Shown piece after piece: positions 6,800 to 16,112 of a stretch of 35,732 nucleotides of DNA. Numbering within the stretch: the stretch's first letter is position 1; every line of letters starts with the position of its first letter. A model generated the notes under the pieces. It did no database searches, was not told where the DNA came from, and saw nothing but the letters and a program-made list of their open reading frames with translations. The position numbers and the translations under genes were made by a program. The stretch is from Bacteroides sp. (GTDB lineage: Bacteria > Bacteroidota > Bacteroidia > Bacteroidales > Muribaculaceae), in the NCBI GenBank assembly GCA_023665145.1, contig JAMPEM010000019.1:1-35732 (forward strand), read 5' to 3'.

Positions 6800-8728
6800 A
6801 TGGATAAATTTGGATATATCAGAACTGCAGCATGCGCTCCATACGTAGAATTAGGAAATGTTCATCACAATGTAATGAATATTATAGAGGCCAAAAATAT
6901 GGCCAAAGAAAAAGGCGCTGACATAATAGTTTTTCCCGAACTATCCCTGACAGGTTATACATGCGGTGAACTTTTCCGTCAAACCCTTCTTCTCGATACG
7001 GTGGAAGAAGTGATTTCTGATAATCTTGTAAAAGCCATTGGTGTAAATGACCCGTTAATCGTAGTCGGAACACCGCTTCGTCTTGAAAATCGGCTCTTTA
7101 ACTGTGCTGTATTTATACATGCAAACAAAGTTCTCGCAGTAATTCCAAAGTCCTATCTTCCTAACAATAACGAGTTTTATGAGAAACGATGGTTCTCTTC
7201 AGGACTCGACACAACATCAGATTACATATATATCACTAACCAAAAAATCCCTTTTGGCACTAATATTCTTGTGGACTTCAATGGCACAAAAATCGGAGCT
7301 GAAATTTGCGAAGACCTTTGGGTGCCTATTCCCCCAAGTTGCAATGCCACACTAAATGGAGCAGACATTATTCTAAACCTTTCCGCGACCAATGAACTTA
7401 CCGGAAAACATGACTATCTGCTAAACTTAATATCTCAACAATCAGCCAGATGTAGATGTGGATATATATACGCTTCTGCCGGTCGGGGAGAATCATCTAC
7501 TGATCTTGTATATTCTGGCAATACAATAATTGCCGAAGACGGGAATCTGCTCAATGTTTCACGTAGATTTACGTCTGGTTCGATGCTAGCTATTGCGGAC
7601 ATTGATATAGAACGTCTACGTAATGAACGTCGAAATAGCGCTTCTCTTATTGACAACGCAATACATTTCCAATCTCAATATAGACTTGTAAATGCTGCCG
7701 GACGCGAAAAGGCTGAAATTAAAACAAGTTTGATGAGATATGTGAATCCCTTACCGTTTGTTCCATCAAATTCAAATAAACTTGACGAACATTGTCGAGA
7801 AATAATATCAATACAATGTTCAGGACTTGAACAACGTCTACGTGCCACCGGATGCAAAAACATGGTTGTAGGATTATCCGGAGGACTCGATTCTACATTA
7901 GCAATTCTGATATGCCACAGGGCTTTCAGAAATCTCGGCCTCGATTTCACCGGAATTCATGCGATTACAATGCCTGGATTCGGAACTACGGACAGAACAT
8001 ATAACAATGCTCTCAAACTTATAGAACGATTGGGTGTCAATGGACTGGAAATTAATATTGCTAACGCTGTAATTCAACATTTCTCAGACATTGACCAAGA
8101 TATAAATGTGCATGATGTAACCTATGAAAACAGTCAAGCGCGAGAAAGAACCCAAATCTTGATGGACTATGCCAATAAAGTCGATGGTATGGTACTCGGC
8201 ACCGGTGACCTCTCTGAACTTGCCTTGGGATGGTGCACATATAATGGTGACCAAATGTCAATGTATGGTGTCAACGCTTCTGTACCAAAAACTTTAGTCA
8301 AACACCTTGTAAAATGGATTGCAGAAACAGATGATGACCAAGAACTCAAAACATGCCTTCTTGATATCATTGATACTCCGATAAGTCCCGAATTAATCCC
8401 GGCAGAAGAAGATGGATCTATAAAACAAAAAACAGAAGATCTTGTAGGTCCATATGAACTTCACGATTTCTTTCTGTATAATATGTTACGTTTTGGATAT
8501 TCTCCAAAAAAAATTGAATATCTTGCACAAATGGCATTTGCTAAGACATATTCCAATGCGACCATCCATAAATGGTTAACAACATTCTACAAACGGTTCT
8601 TCTCTCAGCAATTCAAGCGGAGCTGTATGCCTGACGGGCCAAAGGTAGGAAGTGTATGCCTTTCACCTCGAGGTGATTGGAGAATGCCAAGTGACATTTC
8701 CTCTAAATTATGGTTGCAAAATATTTAA
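6800..8728 (+). CDS. nadE: Glutamine-dependent NAD+ synthetase
   Basis: A 642-residue two-domain enzyme. It amidates nicotinate adenine dinucleotide to NAD+ with ammonia taken from glutamine. The N-terminal nitrilase-type glutaminase domain (1-290) carries the Glu-Lys-Cys triad: E47 in FPELSLTG, K117 in IPKSYLP and C170 in AEICEDLW. The C-terminal synthetase domain carries the ATP pyrophosphatase loop SGGLDS at 360-365 and the GTGDLSELALGWCTYNGD segment. Length is normal for the fused form. It heads a run of nine co-oriented genes; the next gene starts 19 bases later. The CinA-like deamidase at 3317 feeds the same pyridine-nucleotide pathway. Confidence 0.97.
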   Translation: MDKFGYIRTAACAPYVELGNVHHNVMNIIEAKNMAKEKGADIIVFPELSLTGYTCGELFRQTLLLDTVEEVISDNLVKAIGVNDPLIVVGTPLRLENRLFNCAVFIHANKVLAVIPKSYLPNNNEFYEKRWFSSGLDTTSDYIYITNQKIPFGTNILVDFNGTKIGAEICEDLWVPIPPSCNATLNGADIILNLSATNELTGKHDYLLNLISQQSARCRCGYIYASAGRGESSTDLVYSGNTIIAEDGNLLNVSRRFTSGSMLAIADIDIERLRNERRNSASLIDNAIHFQSQYRLVNAAGREKAEIKTSLMRYVNPLPFVPSNSNKLDEHCREIISIQCSGLEQRLRATGCKNMVVGLSGGLDSTLAILICHRAFRNLGLDFTGIHAITMPGFGTTDRTYNNALKLIERLGVNGLEINIANAVIQHFSDIDQDINVHDVTYENSQARERTQILMDYANKVDGMVLGTGDLSELALGWCTYNGDQMSMYGVNASVPKTLVKHLVKWIAETDDDQELKTCLLDIIDTPISPELIPAEEDGSIKQKTEDLVGPYELHDFFLYNMLRFGYSPKKIEYLAQMAFAKTYSNATIHKWLTTFYKRFFSQQFKRSCMPDGPKVGSVCLSPRGDWRMPSDISSKLWLQNI

Positions 8729-8747
8729 AGTATCGAAACATGATATT

Positions 8748-9317
8748 ATGACTTTTGAAGAAGATCTAAAAAATGCCTTGCAAATACTGCAATCCGGGGG
8801 TGTAATCATTTATCCAACGGACACAATATGGGGGTTAGGTTGCGATGCCACTAATAGTGAAGCTGTAAAGAAATTATATAAAATAAAAGAGAGAACCGGA
8901 GCTAAAGCATGCATATCCCTTGTATGTGATATTTCTCAGCTGGAAAGATACCTGAAAGTATTGCCCCAAACAGCAGAAATGTTAATTGAGGCAGCTGTTT
9001 ATCCTCTTACTATCATCTATGATACACCCTTGGGCTTTGCTCCTGAACTGCTTGCCGAAGACGGGTCTGCCGCTATGCGCATCACTTCTGAACGTTACAG
9101 TAAAGAATTATGTAGAAGATTGCGCAAACCTATTGTGTCAACGTCTGCAAATTTCAGTGGACACCCTGCACCTTGCTCCTTTAACGACATTGACAAATCA
9201 CTGATTGAAAAAGTAGATTATGTAGCGCACCATAATCATAATACCATTTGCGCATCAAAACCTTCTGAAATAATAAAAGTTGGCAATGATGAAGTTATCA
9301 AACTCATCCGCAGATAA
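8748..9317 (+). CDS. tsaC: L-threonylcarbamoyladenylate synthase (Sua5/YciO/TsaC family)
   Basis: The 189-residue enzyme makes threonylcarbamoyl-AMP from threonine, bicarbonate and ATP, the first step of t6A. GGVIIYPTDTIWGLGCDATN and the KIKERTGAK segment are the YrdC-domain substrate-binding motifs, and STSANFSG near residue 135 is the conserved C-terminal motif. I chose the ATG at 8748 because an upstream start at 8652 would lie inside nadE and add residues unrelated to the family. There is no Sua5 C-terminal domain, so it is the short TsaC-like form. It cooperates with TsaD encoded at 2228-3244. Confidence 0.93.
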   Translation: MTFEEDLKNALQILQSGGVIIYPTDTIWGLGCDATNSEAVKKLYKIKERTGAKACISLVCDISQLERYLKVLPQTAEMLIEAAVYPLTIIYDTPLGFAPELLAEDGSAAMRITSERYSKELCRRLRKPIVSTSANFSGHPAPCSFNDIDKSLIEKVDYVAHHNHNTICASKPSEIIKVGNDEVIKLIRR

Positions 9318-9350
9318 ATATAAATCAGAAGATTAGTCCATTTAAATATC

Positions 9351-10760
9351 ATGACCCAAACAGGAAAACAACGATTAAATTATATCACTACTGATTATTT
9401 CACATCGGTAGTAGCGCTTTTCTTGTTTAATATCTTCAGATATTATGTATTAGATTTACATAAAAGAGGTCTTGAAGGTTTTCTTAACTATGTGCTCCAA
9501 AAGCACATGATTGTAGAAATGTTTTTAACAGCCGTCCCAATGCTCGGCATATATTGGCTTTCCGGTTATTATAATCAACCTTTCGGCAAATCCAGACTTC
9601 AAGAATTAATTACAACCTTTGCGTCCGCACTACTCAATTCCTTACTATTCTTTTTTATTTTCCTCACAAATGATATGAATCAGGAATTGAGCACTAATAC
9701 ATCAATCATATCGGGTCTTTTCTTATTTCTTTTTCTAATTCCTTATCTTGGGAGATATGCTCTTACTTCCTATTCTATCCGGCAAATTAAACAAAAAAAA
9801 CTTTCATTCCGCACTCTAATCATAGGGAACTCAAAAAAAGCTCACATCACTGCTGATAATTTAAGAAAATCCCCAACCTTGTTGGGTTATGACGTAGTAG
9901 GATTCGTAAATATTCCCGGTGAAAAAAATTATGATCATAAAGGATTCTCATTCCTCGATATTGAAACAAAAGCCCGTCAACTTGATGTATCGAAGATTAT
10001 TATATCCCCTGATTCCTTTGATGACACCCGACTGTTAAATCTTCTTAACCGACTTTATAGTCTGCCTGTTCAAGTAAAGATAGCACCTGCAACTTTCTCT
10101 TACGTCACTTATGGTATCAACCTTAACGATATATATGGTGAACCACTCATAGAGCTTACAGGTCCAAGAATAAGTGAATCGACCAAAAATGTGAAACGCA
10201 CGATGGATGTAATCGTTTCAGCTTTGGCAATGATGATTCTTCTTCCCTTGTATATTGCAATTGGAATTTTAGTGAAATGTTCTTCTCCCGGACCCGTATT
10301 TTATCGTCAATCAAGAATAGGATTGAGGCGCAAAAAATTCAGAATCATAAAATTTCGCACAATGACTATTGATGCAGAAAAAGATGGTCCTGCGTTATCA
10401 AGCGCCACGGATCAAAGAATTACTCCCATTGGCAGATTCCTGCGCAAATACAGACTTGACGAAATCCCTCAATTCTGGAATGTATTTGTAGGTGAAATGT
10501 CGCTGGTAGGACCACGTCCGGAACGAGAATTCTATATCAGACAGATTGTAAAGAAAGCCCCTTATTACAATATAATCCACCAAGTGCGACCCGGTATAAC
10601 ATCATGGGGTATGGTAAAATTCGGTTATGCAAGAAATATTTCAGAGATGGTGAAACGCGCTCAATTTGATCTCGTATATCTTCAGAATATGAGCTTGCTT
10701 GTCGATTGTAAAATTATAATATATACAATAAAAACCGTACTCGGGGGAAAAGGAATGTAA
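9351..10760 (+). CDS. Undecaprenyl-phosphate sugar phosphotransferase (polyprenyl glycosylphosphotransferase)
   Basis: A 469-residue membrane enzyme. It starts surface glycan assembly by moving a sugar-1-phosphate from a nucleotide sugar to undecaprenyl phosphate. The N-terminal third has about four transmembrane helices (15-35, 50-70, 85-105, 115-135). The middle (150-260) resembles a nucleotide-binding CoA_binding_3 fold. The catalytic domain starts near residue 280 with KRTMDVIVSALAMMILLPLY and has FYRQSRIGLRRKKFRIIKFRTM, then DEIPQFWNVFVGEMSLVGPRPE. It ends with the short helix after VLGGKGM. WcaJ-type enzymes share this layout. The sugar specificity cannot be read from the sequence. No other glycan genes flank it, so it may serve a glycan cluster elsewhere. 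Confidence 0.93.
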   Translation: MTQTGKQRLNYITTDYFTSVVALFLFNIFRYYVLDLHKRGLEGFLNYVLQKHMIVEMFLTAVPMLGIYWLSGYYNQPFGKSRLQELITTFASALLNSLLFFFIFLTNDMNQELSTNTSIISGLFLFLFLIPYLGRYALTSYSIRQIKQKKLSFRTLIIGNSKKAHITADNLRKSPTLLGYDVVGFVNIPGEKNYDHKGFSFLDIETKARQLDVSKIIISPDSFDDTRLLNLLNRLYSLPVQVKIAPATFSYVTYGINLNDIYGEPLIELTGPRISESTKNVKRTMDVIVSALAMMILLPLYIAIGILVKCSSPGPVFYRQSRIGLRRKKFRIIKFRTMTIDAEKDGPALSSATDQRITPIGRFLRKYRLDEIPQFWNVFVGEMSLVGPRPEREFYIRQIVKKAPYYNIIHQVRPGITSWGMVKFGYARNISEMVKRAQFDLVYLQNMSLLVDCKIIIYTIKTVLGGKGM

Positions 10761-10807
10761 TTATTATTGATTGATAATGCAAAATAAGGGGAAATTCGAT
10801 TAATCAA

Positions 10808-12604
10808 ATGGCATATAAAGAGACACATAACAGATATACTGCTGCCTGGATGCAACTGGTTGATTGGTCGGGAAGACATATCAAACAGCGATCACTTGTG
10901 ATAATTCTTGCTCTTGTGGTAGGGATTATTGTAGGATTCGCAGCTCAAATTCTTAAATTTCTTATTCACGAAATCTCAACACTGCTTACGAGTCATGTCA
11001 CAATTTCAGCCGCCAACTACCTTTACCTCATCTATCCCGTCATTGGTATAATATTAACTTCACTTTTTGTAAAATATATCGTCAAAGACAACATATCACA
11101 TGGTGTAACACGAGTCTTATTTGCTATCTCACGACGCAAATCAAGGCTTAAGAAGAAGAATATGTACGCCTCATTGATAGCATCCTCCATCACCATTGGA
11201 TTTGGTGGGTCAGTCGGTGCTGAGGGGCCTATTGTATTTACAGGAGCTTCAATCGGCTCAAATATAGGCCAAGCATTCCGTCTCTCCCCAAAGACTCTCA
11301 TGATTCTTTGCGGATGCGGTGCAGCCGCCGGAATTGCCGGAATCTTCCGAGCTCCGATAGCCGGGATGCTTTTCACACTCGAAGTACTTATGATTGACTT
11401 TACCGGGGCTACGGTCATGCCTCTGCTTGTTTCTTCTATCACCGGAGCTACAGTAGCTTATATTCTCGAAGGATACAGTGCAGAATTCTTCTTCTCTCAA
11501 AGTGAGCCTTTCATGACTCAAAAAATCCCATATAGCATACTGTTGGGAATTGTATGCGGATTTATTTCACTTTATTTCACCAGAATGATGAACTCTATGG
11601 AGAATTTTTTTAGAAAGATAAAAATGCGCTGGTTGAAAATTTCTATTGGTGGTATTGCTCTTGCGATTCTTATTTTCTTGTTACCCCCTCTATATGGTGA
11701 AGGTTATGGGGTAATTAATATGCTTCTCGATGGAAATGTTCATTCTGTAATGGACGGCTCATTATTTTATCTTGAACGCTCAAACACCTGGGGAATCGTA
11801 ATCTTCATTGGCACTATTATTCTGACAAAAGCAATAGCAACAAGCTGTACCAACGGTGCCGGAGGTGTTGGTGGTACTTTTGCTCCATCTCTATTTGTCG
11901 GAGCTTTGAGCGGCTTCCTTTTCGCTTTTATTCTTAATAATTCGGGATTCGGGGTAGAATTGTCAAACAAAAATTTTGCGTTGATGGGGATGGCCGGTGT
12001 TATGAGCGGAGTCATGCATGCGCCTCTGATGGGTATATTCCTTACCGCTGAAATGACCGGAGGATACAATCTTTTCCTTCCTCTATTGATTGTTTCGACA
12101 CTTTCATATATGACTATTCGCATTTTTGAGCCATATAGTATCTATACAATGCGTCTGGCTAAGCAAGGGGACTTGCTCACTCATCAGAAAGACAAATCTG
12201 TGCTCACACTGCTAAAAGTTGACAACTTGATAGAAAAGGAATTTCGTGAAGTGCATCCGGAAATGTCCTTAAAAGAGGTTGTAGATATAATTTCCATGTC
12301 TAATCGTAATCTTTTCCCGGTTACAGACTCAACCGGAATGCTAAAAGGAGTAGTTCTCCTCGACGACATCCGCAATATTATGTTTCGTCCTGACCTCTAC
12401 AAAAAAATGCACGTTAGCAGATTCATGTCGCAACCACCGGCAAAAATAGAAATTTCTCAACCAATGGATCAAGTAATGGAAATTTTTGATAAAACGCATG
12501 CCTGGAATCTCCCCGTAGTAGAAAACGGCAAATATGTCGGCTTTGTATCTAAATCAAAAATCTTCAACTCTTATCGAAGAGTGCTTCGCCACTATTGTGA
12601 TTGA
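10808..12604 (+). CDS. CLC-family chloride channel or transporter with C-terminal CBS pair
   Basis: The 598-residue protein has about 10-12 membrane segments (30-450) and two CBS domains (about 470-590), which usually bind adenine nucleotides. The selectivity motifs are present: GAEGP at 137-141, in which E139 is the gating glutamate, and GGTFAPSLF near 355-363. The GSGIP motif is degenerate (NISHGV at 95-100). At the internal proton-pathway position, where E. coli ClcA has Glu203, this protein has V193 in LFTLEVL; animal CLC channels carry valine there. Channel-like or uncoupled chloride flow is thus possible but not proven. It sits 47 bases after the sugar transferase gene. Chloride conductance may help pH or osmotic balance. 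Confidence 0.93.
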   Translation: MAYKETHNRYTAAWMQLVDWSGRHIKQRSLVIILALVVGIIVGFAAQILKFLIHEISTLLTSHVTISAANYLYLIYPVIGIILTSLFVKYIVKDNISHGVTRVLFAISRRKSRLKKKNMYASLIASSITIGFGGSVGAEGPIVFTGASIGSNIGQAFRLSPKTLMILCGCGAAAGIAGIFRAPIAGMLFTLEVLMIDFTGATVMPLLVSSITGATVAYILEGYSAEFFFSQSEPFMTQKIPYSILLGIVCGFISLYFTRMMNSMENFFRKIKMRWLKISIGGIALAILIFLLPPLYGEGYGVINMLLDGNVHSVMDGSLFYLERSNTWGIVIFIGTIILTKAIATSCTNGAGGVGGTFAPSLFVGALSGFLFAFILNNSGFGVELSNKNFALMGMAGVMSGVMHAPLMGIFLTAEMTGGYNLFLPLLIVSTLSYMTIRIFEPYSIYTMRLAKQGDLLTHQKDKSVLTLLKVDNLIEKEFREVHPEMSLKEVVDIISMSNRNLFPVTDSTGMLKGVVLLDDIRNIMFRPDLYKKMHVSRFMSQPPAKIEISQPMDQVMEIFDKTHAWNLPVVENGKYVGFVSKSKIFNSYRRVLRHYCD

Positions 12605-12641
12605 GATTTCCAAATCAAACATTAAAAAATTTAATTTAACA

Positions 12642-13586
12642 GTGAATAAACGTATAGTATTTTTTGGCACTCCGGAGTTTGCCGTTGAATCACTTAAAGC
12701 ACTTGTAGATAACGGTTATGAAATTGTAGCAGTTGTTACGATGCCCGACAAAAAAGCCGGGCGTGGCAACAAAATCATCTATAGTGATGTAAAAAAATAT
12801 GCTATTGAAGCCGGTTTGCCCCTAATGCAACCTGAAAATCTTAAAGATGCTGATTTCATATCACAACTTAAAAGTCTCGACGCTTCACTTTTCATTGTTA
12901 TTGCCTTTAGGATGCTCCCCAAAGAAGTTTGGCAAATGCCAGGACTTGGAACATTCAATCTTCACGCATCACTTCTGCCTAAATATAGAGGTGCCGCTCC
13001 AATAAATCGAGCTGTAATGAATGGTGAAACCGAAACCGGAGTTACAACATTCTTCCTCAAACATGAAATCGATACCGGTGATATAATTGAGCAACGTCAC
13101 ATTGATATCAAACCGGAAGAAAATGTCGGCGATGTATATGATAAACTGATGAGGCTCGGTGCTGAAATGGTTATTCACACAGTTGACAAAATTTTTGACG
13201 GAACCGTAACGACCACTTCACAACCTGATGGGGAATTCACACCGGCTCCCAAAATTTTTGCCGAGGACTGCAAAATTGATTTCAGAAAACAAGCTATAGA
13301 CATCCACAATCAGATAAGAGGCCTCTCACCGTATCCCGGAGCTCGTGCCTGTTTGATTCTAAACACCGAAACAAAATTAGACTGCAAACTTTTTGAAACA
13401 AAACTCACCTCTGAAGAATCTTATGAAGCTCCCGGTACAATTAAAATCACTCGCAATAGAATGTTGGTAAGCTGCGGAGATAATTGGCTCGAGATAATTT
13501 CAATTCAACCCGCAGGAAAAAAAAGGATGGATGTCTCAGCATTCCTACTTGGATATTCACCTTCTAAATTTATAATTAAAGAGTGA
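12642..13586 (+). CDS. fmt: Methionyl-tRNA formyltransferase
   Basis: The 314-residue enzyme formylates Met-tRNAfMet with 10-formyl-THF. IVFFGTPEFAVESLKAL is the family's opening, and HASLLPKYRGAAPINRAVMNGETETGVT holds the formyl-transfer core (SLLPKYRG). The ending is a typical C-terminal OB fold that binds the tRNA. The start is a GTG at 12642: the open frame extends back to 12534 inside the CLC gene, but only the GTG gives the family's normal N-terminus (VNKRIVFFGTPEF). menD begins within its stop codon, so the two are translationally coupled. No def gene is beside it, although def and fmt are often neighbours in other bacteria. Confidence 0.95.
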   Translation: MNKRIVFFGTPEFAVESLKALVDNGYEIVAVVTMPDKKAGRGNKIIYSDVKKYAIEAGLPLMQPENLKDADFISQLKSLDASLFIVIAFRMLPKEVWQMPGLGTFNLHASLLPKYRGAAPINRAVMNGETETGVTTFFLKHEIDTGDIIEQRHIDIKPEENVGDVYDKLMRLGAEMVIHTVDKIFDGTVTTTSQPDGEFTPAPKIFAEDCKIDFRKQAIDIHNQIRGLSPYPGARACLILNTETKLDCKLFETKLTSEESYEAPGTIKITRNRMLVSCGDNWLEIISIQPAGKKRMDVSAFLLGYSPSKFIIKE

Positions 13587-15277
13587 ATACATCTTCAAAA
13601 CTTTCTTGTCGATTGATAGCTTCCATCCTTGTGGAATGGGGAATTCGTGATGTGGTTGTCTCTCCCGGATCGCGTAACACTCCTCTTATTCTCGCTATGG
13701 ATGCAGAAACGTCTCTGCGAAAGCATATTGTTATAGACGAACGATCCGCTGCATTTTTCGCTCTTGGCATTTCTCAAGTGTCCCGTCAACCGGTCGCTCT
13801 TGTATGCACCTCCGGTTCTGCACCACTTAATTACGGCCCGGCTTTATCTGAAGCATTTTATAGTGGCATTCCACTTATCGCAATTACTGCCGACCGACCT
13901 CAACAATGGATTGACCAAGATGATTCCCAGACTATTCGCCAATTCCGCGCACTCGAAAATGTGGTAAAACGAAGTTATGACCTTCCCGATCTGCCGGACG
14001 ATTTCCCTGAATACAGGTGGATGGTGGAAAGAACAGTCAATGACGCCCTTATTGAAGCCACCAAGCATAATCCCGGTCCTGTACACATAAATGTACAACT
14101 TGACGCTCCACTGGGTAAAACAATTGACACATGTAAGACCCAATCTCGTAGAATTTTCTATAATTGTTCAACAGAAAAATTGTCAGATTCTGACATATCT
14201 GAACTTGCGAATCGAGCCATCGGCAAAAAGATTTTGCTTGTTGCAGGATTTATGCCTCCTTCTGACAAACTCCAATACGCTGTATCAAAATTCAGCAATT
14301 TGCCTAATGTGGCAATAATGGCTGAAACGGTATCAAATCTCCATTTAAACAAAGACGTTTACAGCATAGATAAAGTTCTGACAACTCTTTCTGATGAAGA
14401 AAAAGAATTAATGCGTCCCGACATAGTAATATCACTCGGAGGTGCATTAATATCACGTCAGATTAAAGAATACCTACGAAAATTTACACCCGATGAACAT
14501 TGGGCTATAGGTTATCGGGATACCACTGCCGATTGTTTTCGCGTATTGACACGAAGAATAGAAGCATCACCTCAATACTTACTGCGAAAATTATTCAATA
14601 AACTTGTTCGTGAATCTCCCCAAAGCTATTATCAAATACAGTGGCAAGAGCTTAGAAGACGAGCTCAGCTTTCTGCTGAATCCTTAATTACAAATTCACC
14701 ATGGTGCGAATTGAAAGCTTTTAACACCCTATTTCAATCTCTATCACCAAACATAAACCTGCAAGTAGCAAATGGAACAGCTATTAGATATAACCAACTA
14801 TTAGCAACTTCTCCTTTTCATTCTACTTTCTGTAATAGAGGAGTCTCCGGAATCGACGGTTGTACGTCAACGGCCTTAGGCGCAGCATCCGCTTCAAAAC
14901 GTCCCACTATTTTAATCACCGGAGACATGGCATTCTCATATGATCTTTCTGCCCTTACCTTCACAAGCATTCCTAATAATTTCAAAATAATCATTATGGA
15001 TAATCGCGGAGGTGGAATTTTCCGATTTATCAATAGTACACGAGATTTGGATTGTCGGGAAAAATATTTCTGTGCTTCACCAAGCATCTCATACAAGGAT
15101 TTAGCCAAAGCATTCGGATTAAAATTTCTCGAAGCCTGCGATGAAGATTCTCTCCGCCAAGGTCTAAAAGAGATTCTCAGTCCCCAATCTAAGGCTGCGA
15201 TAATAAGAATAAAAGCTCCGGCAGAGGAAAGTGCTATGATTCTTACAAATTTCATGAACCGACAAAAAAACATATAA
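13583..15277 (+). CDS. menD: SEPHCHC synthase MenD
   Basis: A 564-residue thiamine-diphosphate enzyme. It joins isochorismate and 2-oxoglutarate to give SEPHCHC, the first committed step of menaquinone synthesis. VSPGSRNTPLILAM and IDERSAAFFALG (with the catalytic Glu near residue 54) are MenD hallmarks. GDMAFSYDLSAL followed by NRGGGIF near 450-480 is the ThDP/Mg motif. The start is GTG at 13583 and overlaps the fmt stop by four bases (GTGA). Its substrate must come from an isochorismate synthase (MenF) not encoded in this window. menB follows 14 bases later. Confidence 0.96.
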   Translation: MNTSSKLSCRLIASILVEWGIRDVVVSPGSRNTPLILAMDAETSLRKHIVIDERSAAFFALGISQVSRQPVALVCTSGSAPLNYGPALSEAFYSGIPLIAITADRPQQWIDQDDSQTIRQFRALENVVKRSYDLPDLPDDFPEYRWMVERTVNDALIEATKHNPGPVHINVQLDAPLGKTIDTCKTQSRRIFYNCSTEKLSDSDISELANRAIGKKILLVAGFMPPSDKLQYAVSKFSNLPNVAIMAETVSNLHLNKDVYSIDKVLTTLSDEEKELMRPDIVISLGGALISRQIKEYLRKFTPDEHWAIGYRDTTADCFRVLTRRIEASPQYLLRKLFNKLVRESPQSYYQIQWQELRRRAQLSAESLITNSPWCELKAFNTLFQSLSPNINLQVANGTAIRYNQLLATSPFHSTFCNRGVSGIDGCTSTALGAASASKRPTILITGDMAFSYDLSALTFTSIPNNFKIIIMDNRGGGIFRFINSTRDLDCREKYFCASPSISYKDLAKAFGLKFLEACDEDSLRQGLKEILSPQSKAAIIRIKAPAEESAMILTNFMNRQKNI

Positions 15278-15291
15278 AATAATAGACTACA

Positions 15292-16107
15292 ATGTACGAT
15301 TGGAAACCCATAAAAGAGTATACCGACATATTATTCGAGCAATTAGACGGTATAGCCAAAATAACGATTAACAGACCCCGCGTATATAATGCGTTCAGAC
15401 CGTTAACTAATCGCGAAATGCTTGATGCAATAAACATCTGCCGCGAAAGAAACGATATCGGTGTAGTAATCCTAACAGGAATTGGCGACAAAGCATTCTG
15501 TTCGGGTGGTGACCAGAATGTCAAAGGTATAGGTGGATATGTCGATGATGACGGTGTGCCGCGACTCAATGTGCTTGACCTGCACAAAGCCATCCGTTCA
15601 TTACCCAAACCTGTTATTGCCATGGTTAACGGATATTCCATAGGAGGAGGGAATGTACTAAACGTTGTTTGTGACCTCTCTATTGCTTCAGAAAACGCAA
15701 TCTTCGGGCAGACCGGGCCCAAAGTAGGTAGTTTTGATGCGGGTTTCGGGTCATCTTACCTTGCCCGTTGCGTTGGACAGAAAAAAACTCGCGAGATCTG
15801 GTTCCTATGCAAGCAATACACGGCAGAAGAAGCTCTACAAATGGGAATGGTAAATAAAGTTGTACCCTTAGATAAACTTGAAGAAGAAACTGTAGAATGG
15901 TGTCGCATCATATTGAAACGCTCCCCTATGGCAATCCGCATGATCAAACGTGCACTCAATGCCGAGCTTGATGGTCAGCACGGTCTAATGGAATTTGCCG
16001 GTGACACCACTCTGATGTATTATCTAATGGCGGAAGCTCAAGAAGGGAAAAACGCTTTCCTCGAAAAACGAGACCCCAATTTCGAACAATTTCCAAAATT
16101 TCCCTGA
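15292..16107 (+). CDS. menB: 1,4-dihydroxy-2-naphthoyl-CoA synthase MenB
   Basis: A 271-residue crotonase-fold enzyme that cyclises o-succinylbenzoyl-CoA to the naphthoyl-CoA ring. [12 protein letters not shown] is the first oxyanion-hole segment and [20 protein letters not shown] the second. [33 protein letters not shown] and the ITNRP-like start ([14 protein letters not shown]) are specific to MenB rather than other crotonases. It stands between menD and menC, with 14 and 5 bases of spacing. Confidence 0.97.
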   Translation: MYDWKPIKEYTDILFEQLDGIAKITINRPRVYNAFRPLTNREMLDAINICRERNDIGVVILTGIGDKAFCSGGDQNVKGIGGYVDDDGVPRLNVLDLHKAIRSLPKPVIAMVNGYSIGGGNVLNVVCDLSIASENAIFGQTGPKVGSFDAGFGSSYLARCVGQKKTREIWFLCKQYTAEEALQMGMVNKVVPLDKLEEETVEWCRIILKRSPMAIRMIKRALNAELDGQHGLMEFAGDTTLMYYLMAEAQEGKNAFLEKRDPNFEQFPKFP

Positions 16108-16112
16108 TCGAC

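Noticed and set aside
8652..8747. Upstream extension of the TsaC frame
   Set aside because: It overlaps the end of nadE and its residues do not resemble the family; the ATG at 8748 fits the known N-terminus.
11032..11442. Long open frame on the minus strand inside the CLC gene, and similar frames opposite glgP, menD and EF-G2
   Set aside because: They lie wholly within strong genes, have no start signal or family resemblance, and follow from codon bias of the real frame.
12534..12641. ATG start for Fmt inside the CLC gene
   Set aside because: The extra 36 residues are unrelated to Fmt; the GTG at 12642 begins the conserved N-terminus.
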